From: Candidatus Gastranaerophilales bacterium
GTDB taxonomy: Bacteria; Cyanobacteriota; Vampirovibrionia; Gastranaerophilales; Gastranaerophilaceae
Direction: 5' to 3'
Assembly: GCA_900769355.1 (NCBI GenBank)
Contig: CAAGGG010000053.1
Location: 1-64,000, forward strand
Length of the DNA stretch: 64,000 bases
Under the pieces are notes generated by a model that was not told the origin of the DNA, did not search any database, and saw only the letters and a program-made list of their open reading frames with translations. A program made the position numbers and the translations under genes. Each line of letters opens with the position of its first letter. Position 1 is the stretch's first letter. Shown here in pieces: positions 17,355-25,566 of the stretch.

Positions 17355-17765
17355 TTAATAATTCATCTTACCATCTATGAGAACCTTAGCGTTTCGGAAG
17401 AGTTGGGATTGTTATCAAGTGCAACTTCTGTAACTTTACCCTCGCCACAACGGGGAGCAGGGTAGAATTTCTTAATGAACGGTAGTGAATTTAGAAATTC
17501 GGGTGAGGGGTACGATTGGATAATTTCGTTTTGACTTTCCCCCGCACCTGCACTCGTAACACTCACTAATCGTTCGTGAACGATTGCGTCCTCTCCCGCC
17601 ATAGGGGCGAGGATTGACTCCGTATTTCCCATAACCGACTTAGCTGCTAAAACCTTACACCAATGTTTGAAGTCGGAACCAATATTGTTGCTGAGGGCTA
17701 CGTGCGTAGCACCGCTTCCTAGCTGCTTGCCCCCCCCCCGAGGTGCTCTTCCAATAATTTATGTG
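17355..17765. repeat. Repeat-rich debris with a C10 tract
   Basis: No convincing gene. The stretch holds pieces of the interspersed repeats (GGGCTACGTGCGTAGCACC at about 17697, CCCTCGCC...GGGGAG, ATTGG) and a C10 tract at 17730-17739 in the context TTGC(10)GA. On the minus strand the flanks GAAGAGC...TCG(10)CAAGC resemble the 5' end of the frameshifted prepilin at 23809. The minus-strand text just before 17355 reads IDGKMNY and a stop in one frame, similar to the DGWKMNYED end of that prepilin. A decayed prepilin is possible but not proven. Confidence 0.5.
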
Positions 17766-17856
17766 TAAGATTAACAGACTTGTTTTTTAACATATTTACA
17801 TTTTAACATATTTCGCAAAATCTTTCAAGCACAAAACCTCAAATAAAAATTCGTGA

Positions 17857-17862
17857 TATAAT
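17857..17862 (+). promoter_or_regulatory. -10 box of a probable leaderless promoter
   Basis: TATAAT followed by AAACCT and the ATG at 17869, with no Shine-Dalgarno. Transcription would begin at or next to the start codon. Confidence 0.55.
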
Positions 17863-17868
17863 AAACCT

Positions 17869-18693
17869 ATGAGGAAATTCAGAGTTGTTCTTGGATATTT
17901 AACGTTAATTCTTATCGCTATCAGCATGCTTTATCCGTTTTTTGCAATGGTAAATCTATCTTTTACCGACAATAACGAAATTTTTGCTCATGCCGGCAGA
18001 ATTTTTCACCCCGAAATGACTCTGAACAGTTACAAAAATGTTTTTTCAGAAATTCCAATGAGCGTGTATTTTTTCAATAGCCTTGTTGTTGCAACTATTG
18101 CAACCGTGGGACAAGTAATATTTGCGTCACTTGCCGGATACGCTTTTGCTAGGCTAAATTTCAAATACCGAAACGCGCTTTTTCTTTTATTTTTGATTAC
18201 AATGCTAATTCCGCCACAGGTCAACATTATTCCACTATTCTTTTTAATGCGCGAAATGCATCTTATAGACACTTATCAGGCACTGATTTTACCTGCCCTT
18301 TTTGGGGGATTTGGAATATTTTTAATGCGTCAATACTTTTTAGGATTGCCAAAAGATTTGGAAGAATCTGCCAAAATCGACGGCTGCAATCTTTTTCAAA
18401 CATTTTTCAAAATCGCTTTACCACTTGCCCTACCAACAGTTGCCACTTTGGCAATTTTTACATTCGTAAGCACTTGGAACAGTTTTATGTGGCCTTTAAT
18501 TGTGACAAATTCGGAAGGAATGCGAACTTTGCCAGTCGGACTTGCAATATACAAAGGAAGCTTCCGCGAAATCACACAATGGAGCGAACTCTTAGCTTGT
18601 TCTGTAATATGTACAATTCCTGTCATCGGTGTATTTTTGTTGGGTAAAAAATATTTTATCTCCGACATTTTACAAGGTAGTGTAAAAGAATAA
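17869..18693 (+). CDS. Carbohydrate ABC transporter permease (MalG type)
   Basis: A 274-residue inner-membrane permease of the CUT1 family of ABC sugar importers. It has six expected membrane segments, the second-subunit N-terminus with LSFTDNNEIF, and the cytoplasmic EAA loop LEESAKIDGCNLFQTFFKIA followed by LPLALPTVATLAIF. MalG-type permeases pair with a MalF-type permease, a binding protein and an ATPase; none of these lies next to it, so it is an orphan here. Its TATAAT-N6-ATG promoter shows that it is transcribed on its own rather than as the tail of a lost operon. Substrate unknown. Confidence 0.9.
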   Translation: MRKFRVVLGYLTLILIAISMLYPFFAMVNLSFTDNNEIFAHAGRIFHPEMTLNSYKNVFSEIPMSVYFFNSLVVATIATVGQVIFASLAGYAFARLNFKYRNALFLLFLITMLIPPQVNIIPLFFLMREMHLIDTYQALILPALFGGFGIFLMRQYFLGLPKDLEESAKIDGCNLFQTFFKIALPLALPTVATLAIFTFVSTWNSFMWPLIVTNSEGMRTLPVGLAIYKGSFREITQWSELLACSVICTIPVIGVFLLGKKYFISDILQGSVKE

Positions 18694-18788
18694 TACCTGT
18701 TTAATCATGAGCTTTTCAAAATAACATTTTACAAACCCTATGCTTGTGTTATACTTGTTTTACACATAAACAAAGAGAGTAGGATTTA

Positions 18789-19250
18789 ATGACAATTAAT
18801 ATCGCAAATACAGGATACGAAGCACTTTCAGCGGGTGTTTTAGCTGCGTTTTTTGCACAAGTTATCAAATTTTTTATTTTTACAATTAAGTCAAAAAAAG
18901 TTAATTTTAAAATTTTTACGACAACAGGCGGAATGCCAAGTTCACACTCTGCTGGAGTTATGGGGCTTGCGACATCTGTTGGTATAATCACAGGCTTTGA
19001 TTCGATTGTATTTGCAATCTCAATCGGATTTGCACTAATCACAATGTATGACGCAGCCGGAGTTAGGCGTGCCGCAGGAAAAACTGCCGCTTGCTTAAAC
19101 AAAATGATGGACGATTTTTACAAACACGACGTTCAAGCAATTGGCGGGAAATTGAAAGAACTTCTTGGACATACGCCATTTGAAGTTATCATGGGCGCGT
19201 TGTTCGGAATTGCGTTTGCATATTTCTTCCACTACTATTTCTTAGCATAA
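18789..19250 (+). CDS. DUF212 / YuiD-type divergent PAP2 membrane protein
   Basis: A 153-residue membrane protein of the divergent PAP2 (acid phosphatase/vanadium haloperoxidase-related) family. The family marks are TTGGMPSSHSAGVMGLATSV (the PSSHS core near residue 50) and MYDAAGVRRAAGKTA. Four hydrophobic segments are expected, the last close to the C-terminus (FEVIMGALFGIAFAYFF). Homologues are universal in Cyanobacteria and common in Firmicutes; the substrate, probably a lipid phosphate, is not established. AGTAGGA precedes the ATG. The gene is monocistronic, between the orphan permease and the SNF2 helicase. Confidence 0.88.
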   Translation: MTINIANTGYEALSAGVLAAFFAQVIKFFIFTIKSKKVNFKIFTTTGGMPSSHSAGVMGLATSVGIITGFDSIVFAISIGFALITMYDAAGVRRAAGKTAACLNKMMDDFYKHDVQAIGGKLKELLGHTPFEVIMGALFGIAFAYFFHYYFLA

Positions 19251-19369
19251 ATTTTTGTAAATCTATTGCCTTTTTTTCTTATTCATGTATAATGTGAGCA
19301 TAAGGGCTTATAGATTTATTCTATATCCGAAAGTTTGTACCCTTAGGGAAAAGAAAGAGATACTCATTA

Positions 19370-22300
19370 ATGAGTGCCAAACAGCAGGAATTTAATTACA
19401 AATTTATAAAAGAACATGCAGGCGCCGGCAGTTGGCGAAGAGGTTATGAATACCATCTCAAGGATATGGTATTTGATTCGTATCCGGAAAAAAACTTTTA
19501 CATGGCTAAAGTAAAAGGAAATTTTCAGGATCATTATAATACTGACCTTATTTTTAAGAAAAACAAAGTTGAAGCAAGATGCAATTGTCCACTAAAAGAA
19601 GAATGGTGTAAACATGCAGTTGCCGTGGCTTTGAAGGCTATTGATGAACACGCTTATGAAGATTGGTTAGAAACAAAATACGGAATGGAATTTGAATTTC
19701 CTGACGAAAACACCGCACTAACCGAAGAACCGCAAGGTAGCTACCTTTTCCACTTTAATTCAAAAAGAAAAGCAAACTTTTTCTCAGTTCTAGTTCGGTC
19801 AAGAGAAACAGGAAAAGTTGTTAGACAAATTGAACCGATTTTGAGAGCCTTGATTGAAGCGCAAAAACAAAATCCGAACTTTGAATTAAATAACTCTCAA
19901 AAAGTTGAAGTTGCGATATTTCAACAGCTTTTAACAGTTTCAAGACAAGACAAAAAAGCCGGCTGGTACGACATTCCAATTACCAAATTTGGTCCGATGT
20001 TTACTCTTTTGTCAAAAGCCGACGAGGTTTTGGACGAAAAAACCAAGGAAAGATTGAAATTTATGGACGAGGAATGGCGACTTGTCCTAAACGTGAACAC
20101 TGGCGCACAAGGCACAATTCTATTATCATTAGAGTGGAAAAGACCTGATAAAGACGACGTTTATCCACTTGAGGAAGTTCGTTACTTTTCAAGACATTTG
20201 AAATGGGGAAGATACAAAAACATAATTTTTCCAACAAATATTGCTATGAATTCTTTGCCACAAAACATTTTGAAATCATCTTTCACAGACCTGAAAGATG
20301 CTGATGGTGGAAAATTCATTTACGAAGAATTACCAAAATTGCAAGAGATTATGGACGTCGAAATTGCCGATAACATCAGCCAATTAATGCTTACAGAACG
20401 TCCACCGCTAAACATTGTGACAATGGGGATAGACTATGACCAATCCTTGAAAGCGTCTTTGGAATTTGAATATGACGGAGTTGTCGTACCGTATTCAAAG
20501 ACTACTGCGGAAAAAGCACCTTATATAACAATTAAAAAACCAGGGGAAGATCTTGTATACTGGATTAAGAGAAATCTAAAACACGAGCAAGAAGCCTATC
20601 AAATGCTTTTGGCATGCCGTTTTGTCCCAATGCAAACAAACAACTTGGCTTTGGAAAAAGAAAACGCAATTGATTTTTACAACTACTACATAAAACAAGC
20701 CGGTGAAGGCTGGAAATTCGTTGAAAAAGACGATATGAACTTCTTCAAGCTTATGAACGATCCGTTCAAACTTTGTGCCAAAATCGATTTTTCAGAAGAG
20801 TCAGAAGATAGTTTTGAAATCTTTTTATACGGACAAGTCGGTGAAGAAATTATCAACTTTGACGAGATTTATGACACAATTCAAAGTGGCGAAAAGTACA
20901 GCCGCATCAGAAGTTTAGGATTTGTTGAATATCCTGCACAAGATATTTATTCAATAATGCGTGCGTTCAATTCATTTGACGTTTACCGCAATAATGACAA
21001 CAAATATATCGTAAAAACATACCGTGCCGGACTTATTAACGAATTGAAAAATCTTAATGTAGAACTTGTTTTGAGCGAGAAGTTCGAAGCGTTCTGGAAA
21101 CAAATGTCAAATTTCTCGACATCAGAAAATTTAAAATTACCGAAAGGTATTAACGCAGAGTTCAGAGAATACCAATCCAAAGGTTTTGGCTGGCTTTGGT
21201 TTATGTATAAATACGGTTTGAACGGAATTTTGGCGGACGATATGGGCTTAGGAAAAACACTCCAAGCACTTGCCGTTGTTCAAAAGGCGAAAGAAGAAGA
21301 CGGACCAATGCCTGTTCTTGTAATTTGCCCGACAACCGTTGTTTTCAACTGGAAATCTGAAATCCAAAAATTTGCTCCAACTTTAACAACTTTGGAACTT
21401 TCAGGAGTTGAAAGGAAGCAATTTTTCAAAGAAATTCCAAACTTTGATGTCGTAATCACAAGCTACGCGCTGATTAGACGAGATATCGCAAAACTTAAAG
21501 AATACAATTTCAGATATATTATTCTTGATGAATCTCAAAACATCAAGAACGCAATGTCACAAACTGCTCAAGCGGTCAAAAAACTCCAGGCATCACACAA
21601 ATTGGCTCTTTCAGGTACTCCAATAGAAAATAAACTTGAAGAATTGTGGTCTGTATTTGACTTCTTGATGCCAGGGTTCTTGTTCAGCATGGCAGAATTC
21701 AATTCTCGTTATGTAAATCCGATTATGGAACGTCAAGACAAGACAGTTGAAAAACGCCTGAAATTGCAGATTTATCCGTTTATTTTGCGCCGTATGAAAC
21801 GAGATGTTGCAAAAGACTTGCCGGATAAGGTGGAAAATATTGCATACTGCGAACTTACAGACGAACAAAGAGATTTTTACTTGCAAGTTCTTGACAGCAC
21901 GAAAGAAGAACTATTCAAATCAATTGAGCAAAATGGACTTGAAAAGAGTCGTTTGTCTATCTTCTCAGCACTTTTGAGATTACGTCAAATCTGCTGCCAC
22001 CCAAGACTTTACGACAAAGAAAACGTCAAACACATTATGAAATCGGGCAAATTTGAGAAATTAAAATCAATGCTTGAAGAAATTATTGACGAAGGACACA
22101 GAATTTTACTATTCAGCCAATTTGTTAATATGCTTGATATTGTAAAAGGTTGGTTAGAGCGCGAAGGCATACCTTACGAATACTTGACAGGTAAAACGAA
22201 AGATCGCCAAGGAGCAGTCGAAAGATTTAATTCAAATCCACATATTCCGATTTTCTTGATTAGTTTGAAAGCCGGCGGAACAGGCTTGAACCTGACAGGC

Positions 22301-22555
22301 GCAGACTACGTAATCCATTACGACCCGTGGTGGAACCCTGCCGTTGAAGATCAAGCTACAGACAGAGCATACCGTATCGGACAAACTAAAAAAGTGTTTG
22401 TATATAGACTTATCACCAAAAATACAGTTGAAGAAAAAATCCAAAAACTTAAAACAGTTAAACGAAACCTTGTTGATAGCGTAATTTCAGTTGACAGAAA
22501 CATCGTAAAATCGCTTACAATGGACGATATTAGAGAGATTTTCTCAGTAGATTAG
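19370..22555 (+). CDS. SWIM zinc-finger SNF2-family helicase
   Basis: A 1061-residue Swi2/Snf2 ATPase, a DNA translocase of the bacterial HepA/RapA-like class. The N-terminus holds a SWIM zinc finger (C71-x-C73 ... C80-x-H82 in CNCPLKEEWCKHA). A long SNF2-associated region follows. The ATPase domain has GILADDMGLGKTLQALAV (motif I), CPTTVVFNWKSEI, the motif II variant LDESQNIKN, and ALSGTPIENKLEELWSVFDF; the C-terminal half has LLFSQFVNMLDIV, SLKAGGTGLNLTGADYVIHY and DRAYRIGQTKKVFVYRL. AAGAAAGAG precedes the ATG. Likely role: remodelling protein-DNA complexes in transcription or repair. It stands alone and is followed by 560 bp without a gene. Confidence 0.94.
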   Translation: MSAKQQEFNYKFIKEHAGAGSWRRGYEYHLKDMVFDSYPEKNFYMAKVKGNFQDHYNTDLIFKKNKVEARCNCPLKEEWCKHAVAVALKAIDEHAYEDWLETKYGMEFEFPDENTALTEEPQGSYLFHFNSKRKANFFSVLVRSRETGKVVRQIEPILRALIEAQKQNPNFELNNSQKVEVAIFQQLLTVSRQDKKAGWYDIPITKFGPMFTLLSKADEVLDEKTKERLKFMDEEWRLVLNVNTGAQGTILLSLEWKRPDKDDVYPLEEVRYFSRHLKWGRYKNIIFPTNIAMNSLPQNILKSSFTDLKDADGGKFIYEELPKLQEIMDVEIADNISQLMLTERPPLNIVTMGIDYDQSLKASLEFEYDGVVVPYSKTTAEKAPYITIKKPGEDLVYWIKRNLKHEQEAYQMLLACRFVPMQTNNLALEKENAIDFYNYYIKQAGEGWKFVEKDDMNFFKLMNDPFKLCAKIDFSEESEDSFEIFLYGQVGEEIINFDEIYDTIQSGEKYSRIRSLGFVEYPAQDIYSIMRAFNSFDVYRNNDNKYIVKTYRAGLINELKNLNVELVLSEKFEAFWKQMSNFSTSENLKLPKGINAEFREYQSKGFGWLWFMYKYGLNGILADDMGLGKTLQALAVVQKAKEEDGPMPVLVICPTTVVFNWKSEIQKFAPTLTTLELSGVERKQFFKEIPNFDVVITSYALIRRDIAKLKEYNFRYIILDESQNIKNAMSQTAQAVKKLQASHKLALSGTPIENKLEELWSVFDFLMPGFLFSMAEFNSRYVNPIMERQDKTVEKRLKLQIYPFILRRMKRDVAKDLPDKVENIAYCELTDEQRDFYLQVLDSTKEELFKSIEQNGLEKSRLSIFSALLRLRQICCHPRLYDKENVKHIMKSGKFEKLKSMLEEIIDEGHRILLFSQFVNMLDIVKGWLEREGIPYEYLTGKTKDRQGAVERFNSNPHIPIFLISLKAGGTGLNLTGADYVIHYDPWWNPAVEDQATDRAYRIGQTKKVFVYRLITKNTVEEKIQKLKTVKRNLVDSVISVDRNIVKSLTMDDIREIFSVD

Positions 22556-22639
22556 AGTTCTTACTATTCTGGTATAAATACACCGATTTATTTGCCGGAT
22601 TTAGACGCAAAGATGCATAATCTTTATCAAAAGTGGTTA

Positions 22640-22900
22640 AGTATGAATTGACATTCTGAAAGCTTAGGTGCTACGCACGTAGCCCTCTGTGACAATATTC
22701 ATTCATACTTCATATATTGGTAAAAAGTAGTTTCGGTTAGTTGTTTTGCAAAAATTGCAACTATCTTTTGTCATTCTGAAAAGGCAGAAAATCTTGCGTT
22801 CAGCGTAGATTTTCGTCTTATTCAGAATCTATTGTTTACCCACTCTCCTTCTCTCCCTAATTGAGGGAGAGAGGCTTTACATTGCAACCATTACTATTTA
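22640..22900. repeat. Composite interspersed repeat cluster B
   Basis: No gene. The order is CATTCTGAAAGCTTAGG, GGTGCTACGCACGTAGCCC, CATTCATACTTCATATATTG, TTGCAAAAATTGCAACTATC, a TTCTGAA...TTCAGAATCT pair, and CTCTCCCTAATTGAGGGAGA. This is roughly the reverse of the order in cluster A (7842-8060). Confidence 0.85.
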
Positions 22901-22930
22901 AAGGTAGTTATATAGTAAACAGAAAAAGTA

Positions 22931-23055
22931 GGGCGGGGTAGCGAAATTACGGACGAGTGTTTAACTCGGGGAGCGAGTAACGAAATTCATATCTGCGACA
23001 GCAATATGAATGACAGTTATGAGCGAGAAGTAATTTCAAGACGCCTACCCCGCCA
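22931..23055. ncRNA. Candidate branched structured RNA
   Basis: A GC-rich island that can fold into a multi-branch structure: P1 GGCGGGGTAG (22932-22941) with CTACCCCGCC (23045-23054); P2 GAAATTAC (22943-22950) with GTAATTTC (23030-23037); P3 CGAGT (22954-22958) with ACTCG (22964-22968); P4 TAAC (22978-22981) with GTTA (23016-23019); and P5 ATTCATAT (22985-22992) with ATATGAAT (23004-23011), extended by TGC/GCA around a GACA loop. On the minus strand P1 is followed four bases later by TTTTT. The strand is undecided; the minus strand would make it a 3' RNA of the prepilin transcript. A palindromic repeat unit is the alternative. Confidence 0.45.
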
Positions 23056-23067
23056 CCATATAATTTG

Positions 23068-23092
23068 CGAACTTATAAGTTCGCATTATTAA
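23068..23092. terminator. Palindrome after the prepilin gene
   Basis: GCGAACTTATAAGTTCGC is a perfect 18-bp palindrome about 25 bp after the minus-strand prepilin stop. It could act as a terminator, although no strong T run follows. Confidence 0.4.
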
Positions 23093-23114
23093 TAACATTT
23101 ATTCATTTTAATAA

Positions 23115-23809
23115 TTAATCTTCATAATTCATCTTCCAACCGTCTCGAACTATTTTTAAAAAGCAACCTTCTCCAAACATTCTAGCAATATCCGCTGGAG
23201 ACTCAAAAGATACGTCATCATTACCATTAAGAACATCTTTAGGGCAAAATCCAATACCAGAAATATCAACATTTCCTAATAACCTAAAACCCGCTATGAA
23301 TTGATCATAACCTATTTTATTAGGGGATTTATCGCAGTTTACATCAATATATAAATACTGCTTTTTATTCCGCTGCCTCGACTCCACTGCGATACAACTT
23401 CCATTATTTAAATAAAACATTGAAGCATTTCTATCATGTTTTTTAACTGATTTTACAAACTCAATAGTTGAGTTATTTGAAATATCATTAAATTTTGTTT
23501 GAGAAATAAAATAATCTTTACTAAATTTCGTTCTATCATATAATGATTTCGTTCCATCATATAATGGTGTATTATCCAAATTATCTGTTTCATTATCCGC
23601 TAAAATTCTTTTAAAAGAATTTTCTAATATACTCACATCTTGTTTCAATAATGTAACATAAACATGGTTTTTATAATTCTTAATTAATGTCGGCAAAGTT
23701 ATTGCCGCAACAACGCCGATAATGCCCAATGTTATTAGGACTTCAGCAAGGGTAAAAGCTACGCGCTTGCCCCCCCCCCGAAGGCTCTTCTAATTCCAAA
23801 TCTCTTCAT
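23115..23809 (-). pseudogene. Type IV prepilin gene, out of frame at a G10 tract
   Basis: From ATG at 23809 (AAGGGCAAG upstream) the frame reads MKRFGIRRAFGGGASA and stops after the ten Gs at 23770-23779. With one more G it would read through KRVAFTLAEVLITLGIIGVV into the open frame that continues to 23115, giving 231 residues. The long frame has the prepilin cleavage and helix motif (A/FTLAEVLITLGIIGVVAA), a globular domain with DVNCDKSPNKIGYDQFIAGF, and ends DGWKMNYED. The body is intact over about 210 codons, so the gene is probably switchable (phase OFF in this copy) or mis-sequenced at the tract, rather than long dead. Confidence 0.75.
23767..23781. repeat. C10/G10 homopolymer tract in the prepilin 5' end
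   Basis: TTG, ten Cs, GA on the plus strand. It lies inside the leader-peptide region of the prepilin gene and sets its reading frame. Confidence 0.9.
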
Positions 23810-23940
23810 ATCTTGCCCTTTCTTTTAAGTCTACTTAATTATTATAACATATTTCCTACTATATTTCAACTATTAAATAACGTCGTGTTAGAAAAATTCA
23901 TCAAACACGACGCCATTACAAACTTATTTATTTTCTGTCA

Positions 23941-24267
23941 CTAGCCGTAAGAGAACGAACTCTTAATATTTTTCTCCATCATCTGCTTACAAGAATCATA
24001 TTCTGTATCAATCATATGGAGCCTGTTTTGATATTCTTGCATTTGCATATCAAGTTTTTGTTCCAGAACTTTCAACTTTGCCTGCCGCTGCTGCAACTGT
24101 TTGGTAACAGGGGATTCAGGATCATAGTCATTGCCAACCTGCATCAAATCACTTACAGATTGCGACAACCCCATTTTTGATTGGGTTATCAACTGGATCT
24201 TGTATTCCAAGTCAAGACGTTGCTGTTGGAGATACATTAATCTGATTTGTGATGTGAGTAATCCCAT
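23941..24267 (-). CDS. Coiled-coil hairpin protein of the MGL..Q.R family, short form
   Basis: A 108-residue, all-helical, Gln-rich protein. The N-terminus MGLLTSQIRLMYLQQQRLDL resembles the starts of the proteins at 26820 and 53455 (MGxAAxQARxLxxTxRK); the C-terminus has LEQKLDMQMQEYQNRLHMID and KQMMEKNIKSSF, resembling the ends of the same proteins. Two helices joined by a short acidic linker (YDPESP) suggest a hairpin coiled coil like those of secreted or filament-forming proteins. AAAGGAAG precedes the ATG. It is downstream of the 90-residue gene (12 bp gap) and the Gly-rich gene. No known family is recognised. Confidence 0.75.
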   Translation of the reverse strand: MGLLTSQIRLMYLQQQRLDLEYKIQLITQSKMGLSQSVSDLMQVGNDYDPESPVTKQLQQRQAKLKVLEQKLDMQMQEYQNRLHMIDTEYDSCKQMMEKNIKSSFSYG

Positions 24268-24279
24268 TTTTGTCTTCCT

Positions 24280-24552
24280 TTATCTTGTTTCGTTGAGGTG
24301 ACTGCCTCTCAGAAACGTGTGCTGATTGTTTTCGGCAATCAACTGTTCCATCTTCTGAAACTGATGACGGTGATAGTTTAACCTATACTGAGCCATCTTG
24401 CGTTTCTTATTCATTGTCAGGAAGTCTTTTACCCCTTCAACGAAAGAATTTGACATTGTCTTTATAGGATTCTTTCTTATTAGAAAGTTTTTTGAATATA
24501 TCAAGAAATCGACTAATCTTTTTATATTCATTTCTAAAGTATCTCGAAGCAT
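24280..24552 (-). CDS. Unknown basic helical protein, 90 aa
   Basis: A 90-residue protein with AAGGAG at a normal distance before ATG 24552. It is rich in Lys, Arg, Asn and His: MLRDTLEMNIKRLVDFLIYS, then SFVEGVKDFLTMNKKRKMAQ, then a His/Gln-rich helix and the end RGSHLNETR. It lies between the Gly-rich gene at 24736 and the coiled-coil gene at 23941 in one orientation with short gaps, so it probably belongs to that operon. No family is recognised. Confidence 0.65.
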   Translation of the reverse strand: MLRDTLEMNIKRLVDFLIYSKNFLIRKNPIKTMSNSFVEGVKDFLTMNKKRKMAQYRLNYHRHQFQKMEQLIAENNQHTFLRGSHLNETR

Positions 24553-24735
24553 TTTTCTCCTTGCACTTTAGACCTACATGTATATTAAAACAATGCGGAG
24601 CTAAATATTGCCATGATTTGGAACATTTGCTTAACATGTCTTAACCTTTTCAGTCTATAGTATTCCATTCACTTTTTCTATTACGGAAAAACTTTTCTTA
24701 ATCTTTAACAAATACAAAAAACATGTAAATAAAAT

Positions 24736-25554
24736 TTACATGTTTTGAACTGCTTTACTGTCGCCTTCGATAGAATCTTTCAACATCTTCTTGACAACAT
24801 CACCTTGTGTATCAAGCATTTTACAAACAGTTTCAATGTTCCTAACCTTTTGGGAAAGAATTGTATCGGCATTTGCGGTAATATTCCCTGTAACGTTTTG
24901 ATAAGCAGCCAACGCAGCAGAAGAAGTTCCTTGCATTAAATTTCCCATAACAAGAGCCGGGAGTCCGTATTCACCCAAATAAGGAGCTGCAGCCTGCATA
25001 ATTCCACCCCAACCAGAAATTATACCAGCAACCGGCATTACCAAGTTTTTCATTGAAAATCCATATCCATTTGCAGCACCAAGTCCATAAGCGGCAGCAC
25101 TTGCAACATCTGCAATTCCACCAACTCCTGATGCATAACCTGTTGCAACACCGGAATCAGTTCCCCAACCGCTAAGAATTGAAGAAGCACCGCCTGTTGC
25201 ATATCCGTCAAGCCCCCAAGATACAGGAGCAGCACCAGACGGAAATCCTGAATAGTTATATAAAGAATCTAACCCGAAAGACGAACCACCATTAAATGAT
25301 GACGAATATGAAGTTCCAGGAACGTTCATAGTCTGAGATGCGCCAAAAACAGTTGCAAAAGAAGATGGAGCAAGCAAACTCGCTATATTATACAAGAAAC
25401 CGCCTGTTGCACCAAAACCGGAGCCTAAGCCGTTTCCGGAAACCGTCAAATCTCTAAGTTGATCGTATGTTTCCCACAACTGAGCTTTCGCATCACCACT
25501 CGCAGATCCAAATTTATTTGCTATTACTAAATAACTGTCATTTTTGTAACTCAT
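24736..25554 (-). CDS. Gly/Ser/Ala-rich unknown protein
   Basis: A 272-residue protein. Residues 1-35 are an ordinary helix (NDSYLVIANKFGSASGDAKA, ETYDQLRDL), residues about 36-200 are very rich in Gly, Ser, Ala and Tyr with GSGFGATGGF, SSSFNGGSSFG and TGGASSILSGWG, then a hydrophobic stretch, and the last 45 residues form a helix with DTILSQKVRNIETVCKMLD and DVVKKMLKDSIEGDSKAVQ. The layout, conserved-looking helices at both ends around a flexible middle, is like that of the neighbouring coiled-coil proteins and of exported surface proteins. No signal peptide. AGAGG precedes the ATG, and the gene follows the 417-residue coiled-coil gene by 12 bp. Confidence 0.7.
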   Translation of the reverse strand: MSYKNDSYLVIANKFGSASGDAKAQLWETYDQLRDLTVSGNGLGSGFGATGGFLYNIASLLAPSSFATVFGASQTMNVPGTSYSSSFNGGSSFGLDSLYNYSGFPSGAAPVSWGLDGYATGGASSILSGWGTDSGVATGYASGVGGIADVASAAAYGLGAANGYGFSMKNLVMPVAGIISGWGGIMQAAAPYLGEYGLPALVMGNLMQGTSSAALAAYQNVTGNITANADTILSQKVRNIETVCKMLDTQGDVVKKMLKDSIEGDSKAVQNM

Positions 25555-25566
25555 CTAAACCTCTAA

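Noticed and set aside
17375..17632. Open frame of 85 codons on the minus strand starting MGNTESILAPMAGEDAIVHE
   Set aside because: It is made of interspersed repeat text (CCCTCGCC/GGGGAG, GGAGAGGACGC), has no ribosome site and no protein-like composition, and sits beside the C10 tract.
22931..23055. Integron attC site
   Set aside because: The fold is similar in size, but the required GTTRRRY and RYYYAAC core boxes are missing at the ends and no integrase is nearby.
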